A stretch of DNA of 64,000 nucleotides from Proteocatella sphenisci DSM 23131 (lineage in GTDB: Bacteria > Bacillota > Clostridia > Peptostreptococcales > Filifactoraceae), in contig NZ_KE384028.1 of assembly GCF_000423525.1 (NCBI RefSeq), positions 60,950-124,949 on the forward strand, in the 5' to 3' direction. Numbering within the stretch: position 1 is the first letter of the stretch; each line of letters starts with the position of its first letter. Shown here one piece after another: positions 1-6,948 of the stretch. The position numbers and the translations under genes are program-made. The notes beneath the pieces were generated by a model. It saw only the letters and a program-made list of their open reading frames with translations, had not been told where the DNA came from and did no database searches.

Positions 1-1
1 T

Positions 2-172
2 AACCATATATCCAAAGGGCACAGGTCTAAGAGACCCGTGGAAATGATGGAATTGTTAGGATTAAAGCACAGACCGTTATTTAGGGATAATTATTTATTT
101 CTGGTACTGGAATATATTGAAATGAAAACACCTGATAATCCAAATAGTAGTAGGCAAAATAATTGCAGATAT
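2..172 (+). pseudogene. C-terminal remnant of an AAA_4/Fic-type ATP-binding protein
   Basis: An open frame enters from the window edge and ends at a stop near base 214. Its first 50 or so residues include RPVEMMELLGLKHR, RDNYL and IEMKTPDNPNSSRQ. These resemble the winged-helix tail of the divergent AAA_4 (AlbA_2/RecG-like) or Fic proteins, which usually read LGLKHRPTFRDNYL, then IEMTIPDKPNS. The stretch between these blocks is shortened and the residues after it fit poorly, so I read this as a decayed end. It could instead be the true end of a divergent gene lying mainly outside the window. Confidence 0.45.
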
Positions 173-395
173 CAAAATTTGAAATTAAAGATAATATTGC
201 TACCCCTATATTAGTCAGCAAAAGCCTGGTCAAAAGAACTCAACTTTGTTAGTTGGAATGATAAGGAACCAAAATGTGATTTTTAAGAAGTGCTTATGAC
301 AAAATTTACGGACGTCCCTGGGATGTTTTGATATTTTCTGTAAATAATAAAAAATTGCTACAATAACAGGTTTAAAAATAAACGGGAGAGATAAT
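173..395. other. Intergenic stretch with no supported gene
   Basis: AT-rich sequence between two gene remnants. A 67-codon minus-strand open frame here has no ribosome site and no recognisable protein character. The only useful signal is a GGGAGAG ribosome-site-like element at 384-390, which belongs to the DUF4236 remnant that follows. Confidence 0.5.
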
Positions 396-659
396 ATGGG
401 ATTGAGAATGAGAAAAAGTTTTTCTGTTGGCAAAGGTTAGAGTCAATATAGGAATACCTGGTACAGGCATCTCTTACGTGGACGCATCTACGGGAAAATG
501 TGAATTCAGTAGCGCCTAATGAAATCTACTGCAGATAAAAAAACATCAACAGCAGTTCCAACATTCTCGATAAATTTAACAAAAATAGCTGATTATGATT
601 TAATACAGGCTTATGTTTGTAGCGGGTCTAATAGAGAAATAATCAAAGGCCAAAATTAA
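396..659 (+). pseudogene. Broken DUF4236-domain gene
   Basis: Three pieces lie in order on one strand. MGLRMRKSFSVGKG starts at 396 behind a GGGAGAG site and stops at 438. RVNIGIPGTGISYVDAS follows in the +1 frame from 439. A 46-codon tail runs from 519 to 659. DUF4236 proteins begin with a G(L/F)R-(M/F)RKS motif and, about 45 residues later, carry an IPGTG(I/L)SY motif. Here the middle is missing and the frame changes, so the gene has lost a segment and picked up a stop. The tail is plausibly its former C-terminal region, but I cannot assign that part to a family. Confidence 0.6.
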
Positions 660-663
660 ACAC

Positions 664-692
664 TTGTGCAAAATGATTATATGGTGTATAAT
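664..692 (+). promoter_or_regulatory. Putative promoter of the cold-shock gene
   Basis: TTGTGC at 664-669, a 17-base spacer and a perfect TATAAT at 687-692. Transcription would start near 699, giving a leader of about 150 bases before the start codon at 851. Long leaders are usual for cold-shock mRNAs. Confidence 0.5.
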
Positions 693-743
693 AAGAATAT
701 AGTTTGTAATTTCAAGATATTCAGAAATATATTTAATTTTCGG

Positions 744-810
744 ATTCACGTCATATTAGAGATTATAAGCACACACTACGTGTAATCTGTAATATCATGT
801 GAATTTTTTT
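744..810 (+). promoter_or_regulatory. Long hairpin plus T-run in the cold-shock gene leader
   Basis: Bases 744-767 pair with 781-804 over about 24 positions with only two mismatches and a few G-T pairs. The loop is 13 bases, and a run of T follows at 804-810. It looks like an intrinsic terminator lying between the putative promoter (664-692) and the cold-shock gene. It may be an attenuator or temperature-sensitive structure in the leader, or the terminator of something upstream. Confidence 0.5.
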
Positions 811-850
811 CATGAAATAACAGAAACAGAATAAAAGGAGGTACCTCAAT

Positions 851-1048
851 ATGAATGGTACAGTAAAATGGTTTAACGCAGAAAAAGGTTTTGGATTTAT
901 TACAACAGAAAATGGTGAAGATGTTTTTGCTCACTTTTCACAGATTCAGTCTGATGGATACAAGTCATTAGACGAAGGTGATAGAGTAAGCTTTAATGTT
1001 GCAAAAGGCCCTCGTGGCGATCAAGCTGAAAATATAGTAAAGCTGTAA
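851..1048 (+). CDS. csp: Cold-shock protein, CspA family
   Basis: 65 residues, the full family length. It is a single OB-fold cold-shock domain that binds single-stranded RNA and DNA and melts mRNA structure in the cytoplasm. Both nucleic-acid motifs are present: RNP1 as KGFGFITTE (about residues 13-21) and RNP2 as VFAHFS (25-30). The N-terminus MNGTVKWFN and the C-terminal ENIVKL are typical. The ribosome site AAAGGAGGT ends nine bases before the ATG. The gene stands alone, with its own promoter, a hairpin-bearing leader and a terminator. It is the only intact recognisable gene among the remnants at this end of the window. Confidence 0.97.
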   Translation: MNGTVKWFNAEKGFGFITTENGEDVFAHFSQIQSDGYKSLDEGDRVSFNVAKGPRGDQAENIVKL

Positions 1049-1090
1049 TAATATATAGTAAAGCTATAACCAATCTAAATATTGTAATTT

Positions 1091-1130
1091 AAAAAATAAA
1101 ACATTTTTAAAAATGTTTTATTTTTTTTTT
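1091..1130 (+). terminator. Intrinsic terminator of the cold-shock gene
   Basis: A perfect inverted repeat centred between 1108 and 1109, with AAAACATTTTT facing AAAAATGTTTT, followed by a T-run to 1130. The stem is AT-rich but long and directly follows the gene. Confidence 0.75.
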
Positions 1131-1150
1131 AAAAAAAGGAGGAAACAATT

Positions 1151-1667
1151 ATGAATATTTTTATAAATTTGACAATTATACTGTTATTAAATATATTAGG
1201 GTCTTGTTTAAAAAATCTAAAGACAGTTTTTCTGTCGCAAAATGCAATCAAACCTGTTTATATAACAACTTTTATAGATTCATTCAATTGTATTTTTTTA
1301 TGCTTTTAAAATCACTACCACTTCATCTGGAATTGCTTTTGTTTCGGTGTTTGCACTTGGTAAGTTGATAGGTGTGTTTTTAGGGAATAAAATAGAAAAC
1401 AAATTAGCTTATGGGCTTCTTGAAGTCGATGTGTATAAACATAAAGAACAAGGAAAGGCACTGGCTGATGAGCTACGTAATCAGGGATACTCAGTAACAA
1501 CAACAGTTGGTTATGGGGTTAATGGTCTCGAAAGATTGATGCTTAAAATAATATTGCCTCGTAATTGTTTTTCTGATTTACATGAAATATTGAAAACAGA
1601 TGGTAATGTGAATATGTCAATTAAAACTATTTCACAAATATACGGAAAAGTTGGTATAATAAACTAA
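1151..1667 (+). pseudogene. UPF0316/DUF5698 (YebE-like) membrane protein, frameshifted
   Basis: An ATG at 1151 with a GGAGGAAA site upstream opens a hydrophobic N-terminus (MNIFINLTIILLLNILGS) that stops at 1307. The same protein resumes in the +1 frame just before and continues to 1667. The resumed part has the family's ALGKLIGVFLGNKIENKLA block followed by the DUF2179-like LRNQGYSVTTTVGYG region. The frames join near the T7 run at about 1292-1300. A one-base slip there would restore a protein of about 171 residues, close to family length. It may be a real inactivation, a phase-variable T-run or a sequencing error. No function is known to me. Confidence 0.7.
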
Positions 1668-1731
1668 AATCAGCCTTAAGGTACTAGTAGTTCGCCATGA
1701 ACTGGCTAACGCATTAAACATGGAGAGAATT

Positions 1732-1968
1732 ATGGATTATCAGTTAAAGCTGGTGAAATTTTCAGGGAATTTCTCTGACATGATGCTTGCGTACTCCTTT
1801 TTAATCTGGGTATATATATAATTGAGAAAGTTTTTTAAAAAAAACAATAATAATTCAAATACTGTAAATAATAAAAGAAGTGCCATTGATGTATTAAATG
1901 AAAGATATGCAAAAGGCGAAATAGATGAGGACGAATATAAGAGAAGAAAACAGATACTCAAAGATTAA
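1732..1968 (+). pseudogene. SHOCT-domain membrane protein with an in-frame stop
   Basis: An ATG at 1732 with GGAGAG four bases upstream opens a 29-codon frame ending in a hydrophobic stretch (MMLAYSFLIWVYI) and a TAA at 1819. The same frame then continues without interruption through a Lys/Asn linker into a classic SHOCT domain (SAIDVLNERYAKGEIDEDEY) and ends at 1966. Reading through the single stop gives a 78-residue protein with one membrane segment and a C-terminal SHOCT domain, the same layout as the intact neighbour at 1985-2254. I infer a nonsense mutation in one copy of a tandem pair. Confidence 0.65.
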
Positions 1969-1984
1969 TGCCTAAGGAGGGACT

Positions 1985-2254
1985 ATGAATAGATATTGGG
2001 GTGGCGGTTTAAACGATATGATGAATTTTGGGAGTCATGCTGCTGGATGGTTTATTGCATTTGAAATGATAAAATTATTAATAATAGTTGCATTAGTAAT
2101 TTTTATAGCTAAAATGTTTATAAAAAATTCCAAAAATAATGTTGATTCAACTCCAAATACAAGCAGAGCAATTGAAATATTAAAGGAAAGATACGCTTCT
2201 GGGGAAATAACAGAAGAGGAATATAAAATCAAATTGAATAAACTGAGGGAGTGA
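1985..2254 (+). CDS. SHOCT-domain small membrane protein
   Basis: 89 residues. Residues about 25-47 form one membrane segment (IAFEMIKLLIIVALVIFIAK). A short polar linker leads to a C-terminal SHOCT domain with the motif ILKERYASGEITEEEY. SHOCT domains are short C-terminal helices found on many unrelated proteins, probably for oligomerisation; no enzyme activity is expected. An AAGGAGGG site lies just before the ATG. It is a paralogue of the broken copy upstream. The stop codon sits inside a hairpin shared with the convergent radical SAM operon. Role unknown. Confidence 0.8.
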   Translation: MNRYWGGGLNDMMNFGSHAAGWFIAFEMIKLLIIVALVIFIAKMFIKNSKNNVDSTPNTSRAIEILKERYASGEITEEEYKIKLNKLRE

Positions 2255-2272
2255 AATATAATCACTACCCTC
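2245..2272. terminator. Possible bidirectional hairpin between convergent genes
   Basis: GAGGG-A-GTGA (2245-2254) pairs with TCAC-TA-CCCTC (2262-2272) across a seven-base loop, overlapping the stop codons of the SHOCT gene and the last radical SAM gene. The T-tract is weak on both strands, so termination is uncertain. Confidence 0.4.
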
Positions 2273-3614
2273 CCTTTATCATAAGCCTTATATAATTTTT
2301 CGATGCCTTGATTGCACCTGTTGCAATTCTAAACACATTGCTAGGTCCGTATTTTTTGAGCATATCGGTATTGCTGTTTATAAACAGATTAACATAAAGA
2401 TAAGTTATCATCAGCTGATAGTAGTAGCTTCTGATGCTTATTTTTGATGGCCTTATTATCATCTGCCCAAAGCTCCATTTTTCGTAGTCATCGGCTTTAT
2501 AAAGGAGTCTGTCTTTATACTCTTCATACAAAGGTAATCCGGGAAATGGGGTAAGGGGGTTTATGGTTGTTATCTGAGGCTTTAGTTTTTTGATATATTT
2601 TCTGAAATTGACAAAGTCTTCTTTGTCCCAATCTGGGTGCGCCATAAAGGAAGCCCACACATCTATATTGAGGCTTTTCAACAGTTTGGATGCCTTCAGA
2701 TTGGAGAGGGTACTTATATTTTTATTATAGATTTCAAGTTCTTCGTCTTTAAAGGTTTCGTAGCCTATAAGTATGGCTTTTAATCCAAGGCTGGCAAATT
2801 CGCCGAGCAGGTCCTGATTTTCGAGGACTCCTTTTACTGAGCCATAGATTATATAGTTCTTTTTTAAATCAAGTTCTCTTATTATCTCAAGAAATCCTTC
2901 TAATTTTTGCCTGCTTGCCAAAAAATCATTATCTATAAACATAATGGTATCTTCTTCAATGTTTTCAAGGTCGGGGATGGTTATGTCTTTATCTATTTCG
3001 ACTTCTTTATAGCCCTCGATTCTCCATCTGAGGCAGAAGCTGCACCTGTTTTCGCATCCCAGTCCATATTCCATTATTGCTGCAGGGCGATATCCAAAAT
3101 AAGAATAGTAGGATCTGTATTTTTTTGTGCTCTTTCTGTCTGGCAGCAGGTATTGATTTTTGCCTTTTGGAAAAACGTCTTTGAATGCATTTTGTCTTTG
3201 ATAGACTCCTTCTATGTTTTTTTCCATCTTCAGGAATTTCAAAAGATTATCCTCTGTAGTATAGTTAAATACATAATCTATACATGGATGAAAGAAGCTC
3301 TCTGGTGAGAGCAGCGCCTGGGTTCCGCCTGTAAAGGTAATGATTTTTTCGTCACATTTTTTGATTTTTTCGCACAGGTCTATTACCTTCAGCACGTCTA
3401 TGCAAAGGCTTGTTATTCCAATCATATCTGGCTTAAAATCACTAATTTTATCCTCTATGGACATTTTTTCAATCATCATATCAAATATCTCTACGGTGTG
3501 ATTTTTCGTAAAAACGCCATAGATCATTTCTAATCCTAGTGGCTCGGAAAACATGAAGTTGCTTACGGTTATTGCCTGTTTTATCCTGGGCGGTCTGACT
3601 AATAGTATTTTCAT
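2265..3614 (-). CDS. B12-binding domain radical SAM protein (HpnR-like)
   Basis: 449 residues with an N-terminal cobalamin-binding Rossmann fold (about 1-110, ending in FTGGTQALLSPE, without the DxHxxG motif). A radical SAM TIM barrel follows with its cluster cysteines at 187, 191 and 194 (CENRCSFC), then a helical tail. The early EPLGLEMIY block and the LTPFPGLPLYEEY block recall class B radical SAM methylases such as the hopanoid methylase HpnR and other lipid-modifying enzymes. The probable reaction is methyl transfer to, or rearrangement of, an unactivated carbon; the substrate is unknown. It is the last gene of the operon, 10 bases after its neighbour. Confidence 0.9.
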   Translation of the reverse strand: MKILLVRPPRIKQAITVSNFMFSEPLGLEMIYGVFTKNHTVEIFDMMIEKMSIEDKISDFKPDMIGITSLCIDVLKVIDLCEKIKKCDEKIITFTGGTQALLSPESFFHPCIDYVFNYTTEDNLLKFLKMEKNIEGVYQRQNAFKDVFPKGKNQYLLPDRKSTKKYRSYYSYFGYRPAAIMEYGLGCENRCSFCLRWRIEGYKEVEIDKDITIPDLENIEEDTIMFIDNDFLASRQKLEGFLEIIRELDLKKNYIIYGSVKGVLENQDLLGEFASLGLKAILIGYETFKDEELEIYNKNISTLSNLKASKLLKSLNIDVWASFMAHPDWDKEDFVNFRKYIKKLKPQITTINPLTPFPGLPLYEEYKDRLLYKADDYEKWSFGQMIIRPSKISIRSYYYQLMITYLYVNLFINSNTDMLKKYGPSNVFRIATGAIKASKNYIRLMIKGG

Positions 3615-3624
3615 ATGCTTCTCC

Positions 3625-4947
3625 CTAAAATATATTTGGCGTTATTCTTCTTTTTATCTGCTCTCTATAATAGAGGTTTACAAACATATTAAATATATAC
3701 CTGAATGGGGTCTTTAAAATTTCTCTTCGCAGTATATTCCTTTTCAAGATGGATTTAATGGTGAAGAGGTCTCCATAAAGTTCCCAATATGCTTTTGTCA
3801 ATTCTTCTGGCGTCATGTTTTTGGGTTTGTAAACGGCGCTTGTTCCGTCATATGAATAGATATCATTATTTACAAGTCTGCCTGATGCTTTTATCTGATC
3901 AAAAAACCTGGTTCCTGGAAAGGGCGTCAAAATATAGAAGCGTGGTACTGAAATTTTGTTTTTTTCAATAAAGTCCTTTGTTTTTTTGATTGATTCTAAA
4001 GTATCTCCTTCTCCGCCAACTACCATCTCTGTGGAGACATCTATTCCGTGGTTTCTGATATTTTGAATAAGCTTGTCGTATTCATCTGGCCTTGCCCATG
4101 CCTTATCCATGGAAAGAAGGCTTTCTCTTGAAGTGCTCTCTAACCCAAAGCTTAGGGTCTGACAGCCACTTTCATAAAGCTTGCGAAGAAGCTGATCGTC
4201 TTTTCCGATGGTGATTTCACACTGGCTCATCCAGTTGATTTTGAGCTTTATAAAGGTATCTAAAAGCTTGTTAAGATAGACTCTGTCTGAAAATATATTG
4301 TCGTCTAAGAGGAGGATTTTTTTGTAGCCAAGTGATTTGATTTGCTCAATATCTCTGATAACTTCATCGAGTGGCCTTTTAATGTACCTTCCTTTATAAA
4401 GGCATGAAACGGAACAGAAGCTGCATGAGTTGGGGCATCCTCTTCCGGCCTGAACTGGAAGGAAATCTCCAATGTTTTTGCCTTTCAGAAGGTCAAATCT
4501 TGGCAGAGGCGTCGAAAAATAACCGTTTGGAAGGGGCTTCTCGTAAGTTTTTTTGAGTTCTCCGCTTATAAAGTCAAGCAGAAGATCCTGCCATACGAGC
4601 TCTGCATCTCCAACAACAAGGCTGTCGCAGTACTTTACGGCTTCGCTTGGCATGATGCTTGCCATGTACCCTCCCATGATTACGGTTTTTCCTCTTTTTC
4701 GAAACTCTTTTGCTATATCTATGGATCTGATTATTCCGTGGCCCATCGTGCTGACTCCGATAAGGTCTGCATCTGTGTCAAATGGCACGTCTTCTATTAC
4801 CTCATAGATCAGCTCAACTTCCCAGTCATCTGGCGTAAGTGCAGCGAGCAGTGGCAGGGATAATCCGACAAAATAAAGTTTTTTCTTTTTTACTACATTT
4901 CCGTCTTTCTGATATGGACTTGGTTGTATAAGCAGTAGTTTTTTCAT
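3625..4947 (-). CDS. B12-binding domain radical SAM protein
   Basis: 440 residues. The cobalamin-binding fold (about 1-115) carries MGGYMASIMPSEA, and the radical SAM core has cluster cysteines at 171, 175 and 178 (CPNSCSFC). The motifs LLLDDNIF and LTPFPGTRFF are typical of this superfamily. The C-terminus has the helical extension PKNMTPEELTKAYWELY seen on many cobalamin-type radical SAM enzymes. It lacks the EPLxLE block of its three operon neighbours and so belongs to a different branch. It begins one base after the stop of the upstream gene, so they are co-translated. Substrate unknown. Confidence 0.9.
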   Translation of the reverse strand: MKKLLLIQPSPYQKDGNVVKKKKLYFVGLSLPLLAALTPDDWEVELIYEVIEDVPFDTDADLIGVSTMGHGIIRSIDIAKEFRKRGKTVIMGGYMASIMPSEAVKYCDSLVVGDAELVWQDLLLDFISGELKKTYEKPLPNGYFSTPLPRFDLLKGKNIGDFLPVQAGRGCPNSCSFCSVSCLYKGRYIKRPLDEVIRDIEQIKSLGYKKILLLDDNIFSDRVYLNKLLDTFIKLKINWMSQCEITIGKDDQLLRKLYESGCQTLSFGLESTSRESLLSMDKAWARPDEYDKLIQNIRNHGIDVSTEMVVGGEGDTLESIKKTKDFIEKNKISVPRFYILTPFPGTRFFDQIKASGRLVNNDIYSYDGTSAVYKPKNMTPEELTKAYWELYGDLFTIKSILKRNILRREILKTPFRYIFNMFVNLYYREQIKRRITPNIF

Positions 4948-4948
4948 A

Positions 4949-6310
4949 TTAACCTCTTATTATTTTCTTTAAATATTGAAGACTGACTTTCTGGCTTCCC
5001 TTAAGCATTTTGATATTTTCTTTAAGGCCATATTTTTTTAAGAGTCTTATCGAATTTTTGGGCCTCATGACTACTTTGTAATAGCCCTTCAAAATTTCGA
5101 TGTAAAACTGCCTTACGCTCATATGAGAAGGTTTAAGAATTACGTGAGCCATATCAAACATGGTATATTCCTGTCTTGGAACCAAAAGATGCTTTTCGTA
5201 GTCTTTGAATATATCGGTTCCCGGGATAGGGGTCAGGGGCTGAAGATTTACAAAGGTAACCTTCATAGCTGTCAGCCATTTCGCGAGATCTCTAAAATCT
5301 TTTTTGGTAAAATCCATGGGAAGAATCATCGTTGCGTATAACTCAATATCTAATTCTCTTAGAATTTGGATGCAGCTTTCGTTTATATCGACGGTGGTTT
5401 TTTTGTTGTAGGTTTTGAGATCTTCTTTCCTTATGGATTCTATACCCACGATTACCGCTCTGAGTCCTACTTGTTTAAGTTCGGCGAGGAGCTCTCTGTT
5501 TTCAGCAACAAAATCTGCACGACCATATACAAGATAGTTTTTCTCTATTTTCTTTTCCTTTAACAGGGCAATGAATTTTCTCAGTCTGTCTTCTCCAAAT
5601 AGAAAATCGTCATCCACTATGTAAATTTCTTTCTCTTTTATTTTAGAAATTTCATCTACCACGTCTTCTATATCTCTTGTAAAATATTTGCCACCTGTGA
5701 TTTCTTTGCAAAAGCAGAAGCTGCAGTCATAAGGACAGCCATAAGACGTCTTTATGAGAGAACAGGGGTTGTGGAACATGTAGTAGTAGTTTTTTCTGTA
5801 TCTTTCTACCGCCTGCCTGTCAGGGTGATTGTAGTTATATTCAAAAGGCTTTTTTTCGATCAGCGAGATTGCTTCTTTTATTTGATTTTTATCAAGAATT
5901 TTTAAAATTCCGTCCAAGGTAGAATTAAAACCGTCTATGCCGTTTTTTCTGTATATAAAATCTATGTTGCTGTCTAAAAAATCATCTCCAACTACCTCTG
6001 CGTGAACTCCTCCAACGGCTGTAAAAATGTTTGGGTTAAACGATTTGACTTCTTTTGCCAGGTTTTTTACAGTTTCCACATGAGTAATGTATGCGGTAAA
6101 TGCAACGAAATCAGGGTTTTCTTCTTTAAGCATATCTTTAAAAGATTTTGTTTCGAGAATGAAATCGTATATTTTTATATCAACATCACTTTTCAAGTTT
6201 TCAGGGATATTGGAAACCAGGTATTCAAGTTCCAAGGGTTCGCATATCATTACATGCTGAAGGCCTATAGTCTCTTTGTCTGGCCTTGGTCTTATCAGTA
6301 AAACCTTCAT
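4949..6310 (-). CDS. B12-binding domain radical SAM protein (HpnR-like)
   Basis: 453 residues from the ATG at 6310, chosen because AAAGGTGG lies four bases upstream; an ATG five codons earlier has no such site. The N-terminal cobalamin-binding fold carries EPLELEYL and VGGVHAEVV. The radical SAM cluster cysteines are at 192, 196 and 199 (CPYDCSFC), followed by IVDDDFLF. LTPIPGTDIFKDYEKHLL and a basic helical C-terminus match the 449-residue protein closely, so the two are paralogues. It probably acts on a lipid-like or otherwise unactivated carbon; that is an inference from the HpnR-like branch. Confidence 0.9.
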   Translation of the reverse strand: MKVLLIRPRPDKETIGLQHVMICEPLELEYLVSNIPENLKSDVDIKIYDFILETKSFKDMLKEENPDFVAFTAYITHVETVKNLAKEVKSFNPNIFTAVGGVHAEVVGDDFLDSNIDFIYRKNGIDGFNSTLDGILKILDKNQIKEAISLIEKKPFEYNYNHPDRQAVERYRKNYYYMFHNPCSLIKTSYGCPYDCSFCFCKEITGGKYFTRDIEDVVDEISKIKEKEIYIVDDDFLFGEDRLRKFIALLKEKKIEKNYLVYGRADFVAENRELLAELKQVGLRAVIVGIESIRKEDLKTYNKKTTVDINESCIQILRELDIELYATMILPMDFTKKDFRDLAKWLTAMKVTFVNLQPLTPIPGTDIFKDYEKHLLVPRQEYTMFDMAHVILKPSHMSVRQFYIEILKGYYKVVMRPKNSIRLLKKYGLKENIKMLKGSQKVSLQYLKKIIRG

Positions 6311-6327
6311 TTTTCCACCTTTCATAT

Positions 6328-6948
6328 TTACACTTTTTTCAGAGAGTAAACCGCGATTGTCGGCATGTATGGCTTTATTTTTATTACTTCTCTTTTTTCG
6401 ATTTGAAACAGGCCATCAATTAGTTTTTTAAAATCCTTGTCACTTGGATAAGAGGCAGGGCCTGTAGTAAGTTTTACAAACAGCAATATTATCTTATCAA
6501 ACCAGTTGTTTCCACTGGCAAAGGCAAAAACAGCAAGTCCATCTTTTTCCAAAAGTGAGTGAATTTTTTTGATGATATCGCTTTGTGAAGGATAATAGGG
6601 AAGGGAGTGGGTGCAGGTTATAATATTGAACTTTCTCTCTATTTTATCCAGTTCTTGAACATCTAAGACATAATGCTTTATATCTTTGTTTTTTTTCTGG
6701 GATTCTTCTATCATTCCCTTGGAAAAATCCAGACCTGATCTTTGTAATCCTTTAACGCCTTGAAGCTCATACAGAAGTTCTCCAGTTCCGCAGCCTACGT
6801 CAAGCAGGCTCATTGCAGTTGATTCCTCAATGCTCAAGTAGCTTGATATTATGTGTTTTACTTTTGTTCTTGTTGGTCCCAGAGAATATTTTTGAACCCA
6901 CAATTTACTGTAGTTTTTGGCCCAAAAATCCCAGATTTTTTTCTTCAT
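6328..6948 (-). CDS. Class I SAM-dependent methyltransferase
   Basis: 206 residues. The SAM-binding motif I is LLDVGCGTGELLYEL (about 49-63), with an acidic motif II region near SGLDFSKGMIEE and a post-motif ITCTHSLPYYP. The first residues (IWDFWAKNYSKLW) match the UbiE/Coq5-like Methyltransf_11 group acting on small molecules. Its ATG overlaps the stop of the upstream radical SAM gene by four bases, so translation is coupled. In this operon it most simply supplies an O-, N- or S-methylation beside the carbon chemistry of the radical SAM enzymes; the substrate is not known. Confidence 0.9.
   Translation of the reverse strand: MKKKIWDFWAKNYSKLWVQKYSLGPTRTKVKHIISSYLSIEESTAMSLLDVGCGTGELLYELQGVKGLQRSGLDFSKGMIEESQKKNKDIKHYVLDVQELDKIERKFNIITCTHSLPYYPSQSDIIKKIHSLLEKDGLAVFAFASGNNWFDKIILLFVKLTTGPASYPSDKDFKKLIDGLFQIEKREVIKIKPYMPTIAVYSLKKV

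Noticed and set aside
230-433. 67-codon open frame on the minus strand
   Set aside because: No ribosome site, no family pattern, and it lies opposite the recognisable DUF4236 remnant.
2907-3308. 133-codon open frame on the plus strand inside the radical SAM gene
   Set aside because: It is antisense to a clearly coding frame with cluster cysteines, lacks a ribosome site and has a random-looking composition.
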